Shown piece by piece: positions 44,383-53,262 of a stretch of DNA of 64,000 nt (position 1 is the stretch's first letter; every line of letters starts with the position of its first letter). Source of the stretch: DATLFA01 sp035525225 (GTDB lineage Bacteria; Actinomycetota; Acidimicrobiia; Acidimicrobiales; WLNW01); NCBI GenBank assembly GCA_035525225.1, contig DATLFA010000023.1, positions 62,001 through 126,000 on the forward strand. Direction: 5' to 3'. Below the pieces are notes generated by a model, which had not been told where the DNA came from, did not search any database, and was given only the letters and a program-made list of their open reading frames with translations. The translations under genes and the position numbers were made by a program.

Positions 44383-45276
44383 GTGCCCACACCGAAACTG
44401 TTGCTCGACCACCTCGCGTTCCCCGAGGGACCGCGCTCGCACGACGGCTGGTTGTGGTTCTCCGACCTGACCAACAAGCGGGTCGTGCGCGTCGATATGG
44501 AAGGGCGCCACGAAGTGGTGGCAACGTTCGACGATCGGCCCTCAGGGCTCGGATTTCTTCCCGACGGAACGCTGGTCGTGGTGGCGATGACCCAGCGCCG
44601 CCTGCTGCGCGTCGTCGGAACGAAGGTCGAACCATACGCCGACCTGGGTGAATTCGGCGGCGACTTCGCCAACGACATGGTCGTCGACGCAGAGGGGCGC
44701 GCCTACGTAGGTGTTCGCAGCGCCGCGCTGAAGCCCGGGTTTGCGGTGCCCGACGCGGCTGACGCTCCCGATCTTGTCGTGGTGGTAGATCCCGCCGGCC
44801 ATGCGTCGATTGCCGCGAATCAGTTGGTCTCGCCGAACGGAACGGTGATCACACCCGACGGGCGCACGTTGATCATCGCGGAGACCTACGCGCACCGCCT
44901 CACTGCATTCGATCGCGCCGGCGACGGCACGTTGTCACGACGTCGGATCTTTGCCGAAGTCGACGGCGCATATCCCGATGGCATCTGCCTCGACGTCGAC
45001 GGCGCGGTGTGGTTCGGCTCGCCCTACACCAACGAGTTCATCCGAGTTCGCGGTGGCGGCGAGGTGACCGATCGAGTACCGGTACCGGGCGGTGTCGCCT
45101 GCGCGCTTGGTGGCGACAACCGCACGACACTGTTCCTGCTCGCCGTCGATCCGGCGGCGCTGCCCACGCCGGGCGCATCGGTGAGCAGTTCACCGGTGCT
45201 CCATGGCGACGCGACCTTCGACGGCGGCAGCATCTGGACGATGTCCGTCGACCACGCCGGCGCCGGATGGCCATAG
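44383..45276 (+). CDS. SMP-30/gluconolactonase family protein
   Basis: The 297-residue six-bladed beta-propeller has the first-blade Glu (LAFPEGPRSHDGWLWFSDL near residue 11), the metal Asn in FANDMVVDAEGRAYVG near residue 100, and ETYAHRLTAFD and AYPDGICLDVDGAVWFGS near residue 200, whose Asp is the likely general base. Members are lactonases of sugar or other lactones. The GTG at 44383 is the only start that keeps the propeller intact. Beyond it is a 111-base gap to the convergent LLM gene with one weak hairpin. Confidence 0.88.
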   Translation: MPTPKLLLDHLAFPEGPRSHDGWLWFSDLTNKRVVRVDMEGRHEVVATFDDRPSGLGFLPDGTLVVVAMTQRRLLRVVGTKVEPYADLGEFGGDFANDMVVDAEGRAYVGVRSAALKPGFAVPDAADAPDLVVVVDPAGHASIAANQLVSPNGTVITPDGRTLIIAETYAHRLTAFDRAGDGTLSRRRIFAEVDGAYPDGICLDVDGAVWFGSPYTNEFIRVRGGGEVTDRVPVPGGVACALGGDNRTTLFLLAVDPAALPTPGASVSSSPVLHGDATFDGGSIWTMSVDHAGAGWP

Positions 45277-45387
45277 TGATCGATGTTGGGCAGGTCGTGG
45301 ACGACATCGATGCCGAGCTTCGATCGCGAGGGACGAACGAAGCGGGTGTTGCGAGACACCGCGAAGAAGCGCCCCGAGAGTGCCTAC

Positions 45388-46218
45388 TCAAACGCTCGCG
45401 AGAAGTTCCTTCGCCGCGCGCACGGCGCCGCGGAGCTCATTCAGATCGCCGGAGAGCGGCGTGTCGAGGATCACCCTGCTCGCACCGGTGTCGAGCAGAC
45501 GGCGCAGCCGCGAGGGATCGGTGTCGAACTGCACGGTGAGCTCGATCGACGAGACATCCCATCCGCCGTGAACAGCTTCGGTGCGCGCGACGTCGATGAG
45601 GCGCTGGATCCGCTCGGGTTCACAGCCGAGTGGGATGAGCCCGTGACCGAGGCGACCGGCGCGCCTCGCGGCCGCGAGGCTGTCGCCCCCGATCGTGATG
45701 GGCGGACCGAGCAGCTGCGCCGGCCGCGGTTCGGGATCGACGTCGTGGAACGAGAAGAACCGGCCGTCGAACGAGGCGCGGTGGCCGGCGGTCCAGATGG
45801 CCCTCATCACCTCGATCGACTCTGTCGTCATGCCCGCACGCGTCGACATGTCGATATCGAGCACATCTGCCTCGCGCGTCCTGCTGCCCAGGCCGACACC
45901 GACGATGACCCGGCCGTTGGAGAGTCGGTCGACGGTCGCGATCCGTTTCGCCAGCACGATCGGATGTTGGAACGGGAGTACGAGCACCGCCGTGCCCAGC
46001 TTGAGCGTCGTCGAGTGCGCCGCGACCAGTGTCAACCATTCGAGCGGCGAGGCGAAGAAACGACCACCCTCCTCGTAGCCGAGTGCCGGGTGGTCACCGA
46101 CCCACACGCTCTCGCACGTCTCTTCTTCGAGCAACGAGGCCAGGCGGCGCACGTAGTCGCCGTCGAGTTGGTCTGACGATCTGTGCGCGATCATCACGCC
46201 GAGCGAGACAGGCATCAC
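45388..46218 (-). CDS. LLM class flavin-dependent oxidoreductase
   Basis: The 276-residue protein is a short luciferase-like enzyme with ETCESVWVGDHPALGYEEGG near residue 33, the strand LKLGTAVLVLPFQHPIVLAKR, the loop NGRVIVGVGLGS near residue 102 and ITIGGDSLAAARRAGRLGHG near residue 175. GTG 46218 or ATG 46215 starts directly after the TAG of the preceding LLM gene. It is the third gene of an SDR-LLM-LLM operon. Confidence 0.88.
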   Translation of the reverse strand: MMPVSLGVMIAHRSSDQLDGDYVRRLASLLEEETCESVWVGDHPALGYEEGGRFFASPLEWLTLVAAHSTTLKLGTAVLVLPFQHPIVLAKRIATVDRLSNGRVIVGVGLGSRTREADVLDIDMSTRAGMTTESIEVMRAIWTAGHRASFDGRFFSFHDVDPEPRPAQLLGPPITIGGDSLAAARRAGRLGHGLIPLGCEPERIQRLIDVARTEAVHGGWDVSSIELTVQFDTDPSRLRRLLDTGASRVILDTPLSGDLNELRGAVRAAKELLASV

Positions 46219-47073
46219 CTATTCCGCCGCGAACTGATCGATCAACAGCGCATGGCGATCCATCGCCGCAGACACCTCTTGATAGGAAGCAGGCGGGACG
46301 CGAAGTATGCACCGGTCGACGCCCATGGCCGCGTACTCGCGAATCGCTTCGATCGTCGGTGTCGCCTGTTGCATTGTGACGGGGATGCGGTCACGGCCCG
46401 CTTCGGCCGCGGCGCGCTGCAGATCTGCGATCTTCGCCGCGAGTGCCGCGCCGTCGATGTGGCGGCCCGACGCCAGCCAACCGTCGGCCAGCGCGACGAC
46501 CTTCTTCACGATCGATGGACCCGCCCCGCCGATGAGGATCGGCGGCCACGGTTTCTGCACAGGTTTGGGCCAGAGCCACACCGGATCGAAGTCGACGTAC
46601 TTGCCGTGGAACTCCGCCTCCCGTTCGGTCCACAACAACTTCAACGCAGCGAGGCGCTCCCTGAACACCTGCTGCAGCGAGTCGAAGTCGGTGCCATGGT
46701 TGCGGAGCTCCTCTTTGTTCCAACCGGTACCGATCCCGAACAGCACCCGACCGTCGGAGATCTGATCGAGCGTCGCAACCTCTTTCGCGAGAATGATCGG
46801 GTCGCGCATGGTGATGAGACACGTGCCGGTGCCGAGCATCAAGCGTTCGGTGACTGCCGCCATCGCGCTCAAGCAGATGAGCGGGTCTTCCATGTGCATG
46901 AACTCGCGCGGCAGGTCGATGCCGCCTTGGGGATAGGGCGTGGCTCGGTTGCACGGCACGTGCGAATGCTCGCCGAGGACGATCGACTCATAGCCCCTGT
47001 CTTCGGCCATGCGGGCGAAGTCGGTCACCTTGACCGCGTACTCCGTCGCGAACATCACCAAGCCGAACTTCAC
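46219..47073 (-). CDS. LLM class F420/flavin-dependent oxidoreductase
   Basis: The 284-residue protein begins VKFGLVMFATEYAVKVTDFA at a GTG (47073) that overlaps the stop of the upstream SDR (GTGA). It shows EDRGYESIVLGEHSHVP near residue 24, the loop DGRVLFGIGTGWNKEELRNHG near residue 110, and PPILIGGAGPSIVKKVVALADGW near residue 175. The GTGWNxEE pattern is typical of TIGR03619-type actinobacterial enzymes, which are expected to use F420. Confidence 0.9.
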   Translation of the reverse strand: MKFGLVMFATEYAVKVTDFARMAEDRGYESIVLGEHSHVPCNRATPYPQGGIDLPREFMHMEDPLICLSAMAAVTERLMLGTGTCLITMRDPIILAKEVATLDQISDGRVLFGIGTGWNKEELRNHGTDFDSLQQVFRERLAALKLLWTEREAEFHGKYVDFDPVWLWPKPVQKPWPPILIGGAGPSIVKKVVALADGWLASGRHIDGAALAAKIADLQRAAAEAGRDRIPVTMQQATPTIEAIREYAAMGVDRCILRVPPASYQEVSAAMDRHALLIDQFAAE

Positions 47074-47918
47074 AGGATGCGGCCATTCATCGCGGCATCG
47101 TAGACATCCGCGCCCACCCGCTCGCGTGCGATGTCGCTCATGTCGGGTGCTTTGCGCAATTCGTTGCCGCCCTCGACGGCGAAGCTCTGACCGGTCATCC
47201 ACGACGACTCGGGGCCGGCGAGGTAGCGGATCGCCGGCGCGATGTCTTCGGGTGTGCCGGTGCGACCCAACGGCTTCTCGATGCGGAAGCGCTCCATGAG
47301 CGGCTCATTGGCGTGGATGCGCTTGGAGTTCACGCTGTCGGTCTTCACCAGCCCGGGCCGCACGGCGTTGACGCGGACCTGTAGGTGACCGAGCTCGTCT
47401 GCCGCTACTCGCACAAGTGCCTCGAGACCGGCCTTGCCCGCGCAGTAGCCGGACATGTTCGGCCACACCATCGTCCCTGCGTCGGACGAGATGCACACGA
47501 TCGACCCGCCTCCTCCCGCAGCCATCGCGGGCACGCTGTATTTGATGGCGAGGAACGCGGGGACGATCTGCCGTTGCGTGTCATCGATGAACCGGTCGTC
47601 GTCGTAGGCAAGGAGCGGTGCAATGTTCGCCGCCCCGCCGACCACCGATACACAAATTGCGTAACGCCCGAGCGTGGCCGTCTCGGCAACGGCGCGCTGC
47701 ACATCGGCGGCGCTCATCGCATCGCCGGTCAGGCATTTGATCTCAGCGCCGAGTTCGGCTTCGGCCGCCACCGCACGGCGTGCCCTTTCGAGCGTCTCCA
47801 GTGTTCGGCCCATCAAGACCACGCTCGCTCCGTCGCGGGCGAGACACGTCGCCGCTGCTCCCCCCAGCCCACCGCCTGCACCCGTCACGAGCGCCGATAA
47901 TCCTGTCAGTACACCCAT
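47070..47918 (-). CDS. SDR family oxidoreductase
   Basis: The 282-residue SDR has the loop TGAGGGLGGAAATCLA, Arg in LMGRTLE (NADP-type), VVGGAA in place of NNAG, Ser in CISSDAGTM and Tyr-Lys in YCAGKAGLEALV. The C-terminal part GQSFAVEGGNELRKAPD has an extra tail of about 25 residues. It is the first gene of the SDR-LLM-LLM operon and starts at the ATG at 47918. Its upstream side is the longest gene-free stretch in the window. Confidence 0.88.
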   Translation of the reverse strand: MGVLTGLSALVTGAGGGLGGAAATCLARDGASVVLMGRTLETLERARRAVAAEAELGAEIKCLTGDAMSAADVQRAVAETATLGRYAICVSVVGGAANIAPLLAYDDDRFIDDTQRQIVPAFLAIKYSVPAMAAGGGGSIVCISSDAGTMVWPNMSGYCAGKAGLEALVRVAADELGHLQVRVNAVRPGLVKTDSVNSKRIHANEPLMERFRIEKPLGRTGTPEDIAPAIRYLAGPESSWMTGQSFAVEGGNELRKAPDMSDIARERVGADVYDAAMNGRIL

Positions 47919-48266
47919 CGCGTTAGGTATAGCCCTCGGGCTCTGTGCCGTGCGAGTCTCACCAGAGATCGTCCCCGAAGGCGTCCAGCGGTCCGTCGAC
48001 GCACTAATTACCGCGCGTTAGCGCGCGCAAGAGCGTCCCCGCTGGGACCTTTCCGCGTCTGTCGGGCATCCCTGTTTGAAACCTGCCCACTGTTGACCGT
48101 GGCCAATTCTCACAGGAGAGACGCCAGGTACCCTCCGCGTCAGTCCCACGTTTTCGGACCCGCTCACCCAGCGAGGTCAAACTCTCGTAGCAATCAGCGA
48201 TGGAACTCGTGGGGCCTCGATGGGCTCCAAGGAAAGCCAGACACCGGGCGCACGGGCTGATGCTGG
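47919..48266. other. 348-bp stretch without a recognised gene
   Basis: The region lies between the SDR start and the 3' end of the TetR gene. Only very short open frames occur. A small hairpin (CGCGC-GTTA-GCGCG, 48012-48025) can be seen, and the segment around 48080-48110 is locally less GC-rich than its surroundings. I see no riboswitch, tRNA or repeat. It probably holds the promoter of the SDR-LLM-LLM operon and the terminator of tetR. Confidence 0.4.
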
Positions 48267-48917
48267 TCAGCGCGGCCGCGCTCCGGTGACCATGACCGCG
48301 ACCTGATCGGCGAGGTGCCGACGCAGCACTACGGCGCCGATGCCGCCGGACACGAAGCCGGACTCGCGAGCGGTGACATGCACAAGGCTCGCGACCACCA
48401 CACCGGCCGCGACTCTCGAGTCTCGGCCCGGCACTTCGGCCATGACCGTGCCGAAAGCCTGCGTCAATGGTTCGAACGTATACCGCTTGATCTCGGCGAA
48501 GCGGGGTTCGCCCTCGTCGGCCAACAGGTCGGTCACCCGATATAACGAACGATGACGTTGCCAGAAAACGGCGAGCGCGTCGATGACCTCGAGCGCAGAC
48601 TCGATCGCATGCTGCTTACGCCATGACCGCTGGGCCACAACCGCAGCAATCTCCTGCACCGTCTCGGCCATCGAGTCCGCACACGCGGCGAGCGCGTCGT
48701 TGATGTCCGCGAAGTAGCGATAGAACGCGGGAGCGCTCAGGCCGACGCGTTGGGTGACGATCGCGCTGGTCAACTCGCGAAAGGGAACCTCATCCAAGAG
48801 GTCTGCAGTCACGGCCAGCAAGCGCGCCCGCGTCTTCATCGCGCGTGCACCGGGACGGCGAGGCATGCCAGAGCGGGCCGAAAGGCGATCGATCGGCAGC
48901 GCCGACTCGGCAACCAT
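48267..48917 (-). CDS. TetR family transcriptional repressor
   Basis: The 216-residue protein has an N-terminal DNA-binding domain with MKTRARLLAVTADLLDEVPF and the helix-turn-helix FRELTSAIVTQRVGLSAPAFYRYF near residues 45-70. An all-helical ligand domain follows with HVTARESG near the end. The ATG at 48917 follows a GGGAGG ribosome site. It is divergent from the CoA-transferase operon, with 51 bases between the starts filled by two overlapping palindromes, so it probably represses that operon and itself. The inducer may be an acyl-CoA or the free substrate. Confidence 0.9.
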   Translation of the reverse strand: MVAESALPIDRLSARSGMPRRPGARAMKTRARLLAVTADLLDEVPFRELTSAIVTQRVGLSAPAFYRYFADINDALAACADSMAETVQEIAAVVAQRSWRKQHAIESALEVIDALAVFWQRHRSLYRVTDLLADEGEPRFAEIKRYTFEPLTQAFGTVMAEVPGRDSRVAAGVVVASLVHVTARESGFVSGGIGAVVLRRHLADQVAVMVTGARPR

Positions 48918-48938
48918 CGCATCAACCTCCCTTTGACC

Positions 48939-48968
48939 TTCACCGACAATCGGTGAATACTATTCACC
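48939..48968. promoter_or_regulatory. TetR operator: two overlapping palindromes
   Basis: TTCACCGACAATCGGTGAA (48939-48957) is an 8-3-8 perfect inverted repeat. GGTGAATACTATTCACC (48952-48968) is an 8-1-8 perfect inverted repeat that shares the central half-site. Three GGTGAA/TTCACC half-sites thus stand in a row between the divergent tetR and CoA-transferase starts. The last one ends directly before the ATG of the CoA-transferase. This layout fits cooperative binding of two TetR dimers blocking both promoters. Confidence 0.82.
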
Positions 48969-50258
48969 ATGGCGGCAAAACCACTCGATGGGGTCCGTGT
49001 CATCGAGGTGGCCATGTTCGCTCCCGACGCCACGGGCATGCATCTTGCCGACCTCGGCGCCGAGGTGATCAAGGTCGAACAGCCGGGCCTCGGCGATCCG
49101 GCACGGTTGCTCGGCGTCGCCTATCGAGGCGAGGGCACGGCCACCCGGCGCTGGAACCGCGGCAAGACCAGCATCATGGTCGACCTGCGCACGGCAGACG
49201 GGCAAGAGGTCTTCCGAGACCTCGTGCGCGGCGCAGAGATCGTGGTCGAGGGCATGCGGGCGGGAGCGCTGGCGCGGCGCGGTTTGGGCTATGAGGATCT
49301 ACTGGCGGTGAAGCCGAACCTCGTGTTCGCCGCAGTGTCGGGCTGGGGCCAAGAGGGCCCGTATCGCGACCTCGGTTCGCACGGGCTCGCCTTCGATTCC
49401 TTCGCCGGGCTCGCCCTGCCGCGCAAGGTCGACGGCCGAACTTCGCGCCCGTCCGGGCATGTCTGGCAGGGACTCGAGGCAGGGCCGCTGTACGCGGCGC
49501 TCGGCATCGTCGCGGCGGTGCTGCGCGCGCGAGCGACGGGCGAGCCCGCCTATGTCGAGGTGAGCCAAGCCGACGCCGCAGCATCGTGGAACGGATGGCG
49601 CATCGCATACGACCGTGTCGTCGCGGAGCAACGACACGCCACTGTCCAAGGGACGGTCGATGACGACGACTACGACCTCGCGGCTGCCGCGGCAGCACTC
49701 GAGTCGGCCGCCGAGGGCGCGGGGCTGACCGGTGAACACGACATCACCGCGCGCGATGTGCGTTATCAGTACTACGAAGCCGCAGACGGGCCGGTACTGC
49801 TGATGGCCACCGAAACGCGCTTCTGGCAGAACTTCTGTCGCGCGATAGACCGGGACGATCTCTTCGAGCGCTGGCCTGGTCGAACCCACGCAGACCACGA
49901 CTACGGCAACGTCGCATTGCGAGAAGAACTCGAGTTGATTTTCGCTACTCGCACGCGGGCGCAGTGGGTCGAGCTCTTCATCGAACACGATGTCGCAGGC
50001 GCGCCCGTGTACGTCGGCGGCGAGACGCACGCCGATCCACACTTCGCGACGCGCGGTCTCTGGCTCGATCCGAAGACGCACGGTCTGCGCCTCGTCGGTC
50101 CACCGTTGCGCATCGACGGCGACATCGCCGTCGCCCCACGCGCGGCGCCTTCGGGCGGTCAGCACACCGACGATGTCCTGCGCAACGTGCTCGGATATGG
50201 CGACGATCGCATGGCAATGCTGCGCCGGTCCGGCGCCATCGGGGAGCCATCGACGTGA
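48969..50258 (+). CDS. CaiB/BaiF family CoA-transferase
   Basis: The 429-residue family III CoA-transferase has the CoA-binding start LDGVRVIEVAMFAPDATGMHLADLGAEVIKVE-type region to about residue 37, RGKTSIMVDLRTADG near residue 65, and a likely catalytic Asp in YVEVSQADAAASWNG near residue 200. It moves CoA between a donor thioester and an acid. The ATG at 48969 directly abuts the operator, leaving no ordinary ribosome site except GGTGA 12 bases upstream, so leaderless or weak initiation is possible. It overlaps the next gene (GTGA). Confidence 0.9.
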   Translation: MAAKPLDGVRVIEVAMFAPDATGMHLADLGAEVIKVEQPGLGDPARLLGVAYRGEGTATRRWNRGKTSIMVDLRTADGQEVFRDLVRGAEIVVEGMRAGALARRGLGYEDLLAVKPNLVFAAVSGWGQEGPYRDLGSHGLAFDSFAGLALPRKVDGRTSRPSGHVWQGLEAGPLYAALGIVAAVLRARATGEPAYVEVSQADAAASWNGWRIAYDRVVAEQRHATVQGTVDDDDYDLAAAAAALESAAEGAGLTGEHDITARDVRYQYYEAADGPVLLMATETRFWQNFCRAIDRDDLFERWPGRTHADHDYGNVALREELELIFATRTRAQWVELFIEHDVAGAPVYVGGETHADPHFATRGLWLDPKTHGLRLVGPPLRIDGDIAVAPRAAPSGGQHTDDVLRNVLGYGDDRMAMLRRSGAIGEPST

Positions 50259-51490
50259 CGCGACCGCTCGAGGGAATCACCGTGCTCGCGGCCGAGCAGA
50301 TGCATTCACTGCCCCACGCCACACAGCTGATGGCGCTCATGGGTGCGGAGGTGATCAAGGTCGAACCCCTCACCGGCGAGGCCGGGCGCACCGGGCGGCC
50401 GACGATCACCGACGTCGACGGGCGCGCGACCGGCTCGACCTTTCTTCGCAACAACCTCGGCAAGGCCAGCGTGGCCATCGACCTGAAGCACCCTGGGGGT
50501 CGGGCGCTGTTCCTTCGGCTCGCGTCCACCGTCGACGTCGTCGCCGAAAACTTTCGACCGGGCACTGCCGACAAGCTGGGCATCGGTTACGCCGATGTAC
50601 GCGCGGCCTCCCCGCGCATCGTCTATCTGTCCGTGTCGGGCTTCGGAAACCAGACGGACCCGCAGAGCCCCTATCGCGACTGGGCCGCGTACGCGCCGAT
50701 CGTCGAAGGCATGGCGGGCCTCTACGAATACGGGCGCGAGGGGGACACGCCTCCTCGCCCCGCGATCGCGGGCGCGCTCGGCGACACCGCGCCCGGCCTC
50801 TACGCGGTGATCGGCACGCTCGCCGCGCTACGCGAACGCGACCGATCCGGCAGCGGATGCCATGTCGACATCTCGATGTACGACTCGATGATCGCAGTCG
50901 CCGACGTGGTACATCCCGCGAGCGTCGGGGTCGAGCCGTCGCGTGCGCTCGATGGCATCGGCATCCTGCACGCGTTCCGAGCGAGCGACGGTTGGTTCAC
51001 GATCGAGGTAGTGCGCGAACCGCACTTTCCGCGGTTCGCAACGGCAGTCGGCCACCCTGAGTGGGTCGACGACGCGAGGCTCGCGAACCGCACCGGCTGG
51101 TCGACGCACATGGGCGACATCATCCGTCCCGGTGTCGAGCAGTGGGCGTCGACAAGGACGAAGCACCAAGCCGCTTCCGTCCTCGCCGCCCATGGCGTCG
51201 CAGCCGGTCCGGTGAATACCGCCGCCGACATCGTGGCCGACCCACACGTACAGTCACGTGACTTCATCGTCGAGGCCCACACACCAGAGCACGACGTCCG
51301 CGTCGTCGCCAACCCCATAGCGTTCAGTTGGTCGCTGCCGCCGGGCACGACTGATACTGCAGGCACAACCACTGGTGCCGTCTTCAGGTGGCCCGTACTC
51401 GGCGAAGGAACAGAACGCGTCCTGCGGCAACGCCTCTCGCTGGAGCCCGAAGAGATCGCCCATCTGCGCGAAACCGGAGTCATCGCATGA
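50255..51490 (+). CDS. CaiB/BaiF family CoA-transferase
   Basis: The 411-residue family III CoA-transferase has LEGITVLAAEQMHSLPHATQ at the start, NLGKASVAIDLKHPGG near residue 70, VAENFRPGTADKLGIGY near residue 95, and the catalytic Asp in CHVDISMYDSM near residue 205. The GTG at 50255 overlaps the stop of the first CoA-transferase. Tandem family III transferases can form heterodimers or act on different acids. Its stop overlaps the amidohydrolase start. Confidence 0.9.
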   Translation: MTRPLEGITVLAAEQMHSLPHATQLMALMGAEVIKVEPLTGEAGRTGRPTITDVDGRATGSTFLRNNLGKASVAIDLKHPGGRALFLRLASTVDVVAENFRPGTADKLGIGYADVRAASPRIVYLSVSGFGNQTDPQSPYRDWAAYAPIVEGMAGLYEYGREGDTPPRPAIAGALGDTAPGLYAVIGTLAALRERDRSGSGCHVDISMYDSMIAVADVVHPASVGVEPSRALDGIGILHAFRASDGWFTIEVVREPHFPRFATAVGHPEWVDDARLANRTGWSTHMGDIIRPGVEQWASTRTKHQAASVLAAHGVAAGPVNTAADIVADPHVQSRDFIVEAHTPEHDVRVVANPIAFSWSLPPGTTDTAGTTTGAVFRWPVLGEGTERVLRQRLSLEPEEIAHLRETGVIA

Positions 51491-52938
51491 ACGTGTCCGC
51501 CTCGTACGAGATACGCACCAAGCTCGACCATCCCGTCATCGATGCAGACGGCCACACGAGTGAGTACTTGCCCGCGTTGGCGGAGTACCTGCGCGACGTC
51601 GGGATCTCGACCGACTTCAACGAACTGTTCCGCGGCGTGCTGGGCGCCACCGCCGATTGGTACGAGCACACCCCCGAGGAACGACGGCGCAAGCACCTCA
51701 CCAAATCCCCGTGGTGGACGCGTCCCATGCGCGACGCACGCGACCGTGCTGCTGCCTGTTTCCCGCGCTACCTACGCGAGCGCATGGACGAGTTCGGCTG
51801 CGATGTTTCGGTCATCTACCCGAGCACGGGCCTTGCGTTCCTTCAGCTTCCGGATGACGAGGTACGTCGCGGCGCGTGTCGCGCACTCAACCGCTATCAC
51901 CGCGATGCGTTCGACGGCTGCACCGACCGCTTGATCCCGGTGGCGGCCGTGCCGGCACACACTCCGCAAGAGGCCATCGAAGAGCTCGATTACGCGGTCC
52001 TCGGGCTCGGCTACCGCGCAGTGGTGATACCGAGCTATATCCCGCGCCCGATACCCGGCTACGAGGACGCCGCCCCGGACATCAAGCGGTTTGCATTTTG
52101 GGTCGACACCTACGGCATCGACAGCGAGCACGACTACGACCCGTTCTGGCGGCGCTGTATCGAGCTCGGTATCTCACCGGGCACGCACACACAAGGCAAC
52201 GGGATCGGCTTTCGCCGCTCCACGGACAACTGGGTGTACAACCACATCGGTCACTTCGCCGCGAGCGGCGAGGCGTTGTGCAAGTCGCTGTTCCTCAGCG
52301 GCGTCACTCGGCGCTTCCCCGAACTGCGGCTGGCGCTGCTCGAAGGCGGCGTCGGATGGGCATGCAGCCTCTACAGCGATCTCATCGGTCACTGGGAAAA
52401 ACGCAATGTGCGCGCGCTACGCGAGAATCTCGACCCGGCGCTACTGGACGTCGGCGCCTTCGAGGCGCTGGCGGCGACATGGGCCAGCGTGGGGATCGCC
52501 ACGACCGAAAAGATCGTGGGTGCGACTCTCACCACGCCGGGCCATACATCGCAGGGGCCGAGTGACGACGAGATCGACGAATTCGCGGCGCTCGGCATCG
52601 ACGATGCTGCCGAGATCCCCGGTCTTTTCCTGCCGAACTTCTACTTCGGCTGCGAGGCCGACGACCCGATGAACGCCCTCGCGTTCTTGCCCGACCGGTG
52701 GCCCTACGGCGCGAATCTCAACGCGATGTACGGTTCCGATATCGGGCACTTCGACGTACCGTCGCTGCCCGACGTGTTGCACGAGGCTTGGGAGAACGTC
52801 GAACGCGGCTGGATGGATCTTGCGCAGTTCCGCCGGTTCATGTTCGACAATCCGGCCCGCTTCTACCTCGAGTCCAATCCCGACTTCTTCGCGGGAACGG
52901 TGCTCGCCGACCAGACCGCGCGTGTGGTGCACAGCTGA
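51487..52938 (+). CDS. amidohydrolase family protein (amidohydrolase_2 type)
   Basis: The 483-residue protein has the N-terminal metal motif VIDADGHTSEY near residue 18 (DxH form), VIPSYIPRPIPGYED near residue 180, ISPGTHTQGNGIGF near residue 230, LALLEGGVGWACSLYSDL near residue 285, and GSDIGHFDVP near residue 418 for the C-terminal Asp. It is longer than its three relatives in this window because of an insert near residues 40-90. The ATG at 51487 overlaps the CoA-transferase stop. It is the third gene of the TetR-controlled unit; its 3' end overlaps the broken PAS gene. Confidence 0.88.
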   Translation: MNVSASYEIRTKLDHPVIDADGHTSEYLPALAEYLRDVGISTDFNELFRGVLGATADWYEHTPEERRRKHLTKSPWWTRPMRDARDRAAACFPRYLRERMDEFGCDVSVIYPSTGLAFLQLPDDEVRRGACRALNRYHRDAFDGCTDRLIPVAAVPAHTPQEAIEELDYAVLGLGYRAVVIPSYIPRPIPGYEDAAPDIKRFAFWVDTYGIDSEHDYDPFWRRCIELGISPGTHTQGNGIGFRRSTDNWVYNHIGHFAASGEALCKSLFLSGVTRRFPELRLALLEGGVGWACSLYSDLIGHWEKRNVRALRENLDPALLDVGAFEALAATWASVGIATTEKIVGATLTTPGHTSQGPSDDEIDEFAALGIDDAAEIPGLFLPNFYFGCEADDPMNALAFLPDRWPYGANLNAMYGSDIGHFDVPSLPDVLHEAWENVERGWMDLAQFRRFMFDNPARFYLESNPDFFAGTVLADQTARVVHS

Positions 52939-53262
52939 ACGAGCGGAGGTTTGTCGAGTTGCGCCACGAACACGTCGCCTGCCGTGAAGATGACCTTGCG
53001 GAGCGTGAGCGTCGGTTCGATCGCGGACCCATCTCCGCGAAAGCACCGGGACGAGTACCGTCTGCCCGATCAGTCGCGGCTGTTTGATGAGGGCGTAGCG
53101 CGCGAACCCCGCGAGGTGTGCGTCGCGCCGTTCGGAGCGCACCAGCACCGACAACCGCTGGCCGATCAAGTCGTCGACCCTCCACCCGAGCAGCACGCCA
53201 CAGGAGGAGCTCACGAAGACAATACGGTGCAAGTCGTCCGCTACCACCAACGCCGTTTCCGC
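52863..53262 (-). pseudogene. PAS domain remnant, frameshifted and without a start
   Basis: Reading from 53262, the frame encodes AETALVVADDLHRIVFVSS, then GVLLGWRVDDLIGQ and PRLIGQTVLVPVLSR, a clear PAS fold. At about 53034 one base must be skipped to continue with the typical second half DGSAIEPTLTLRKVIFTAGD and FVAQLDKP; that frame stops at 52863. Directly upstream in the same frame is a TAG (53263-53265), preceded by VAPYKQRDLQ, the usual helix leading into a PAS domain. One frameshift and one nonsense codon therefore break it. The 3' part overlaps the convergent amidohydrolase. Confidence 0.75.

Noticed and set aside
52441..53250. Intact 269-residue PAS protein
   Set aside because: Only its first 75 residues are PAS; after about 53034 the frame runs as antisense of the amidohydrolase, while the true PAS continuation is in another frame.
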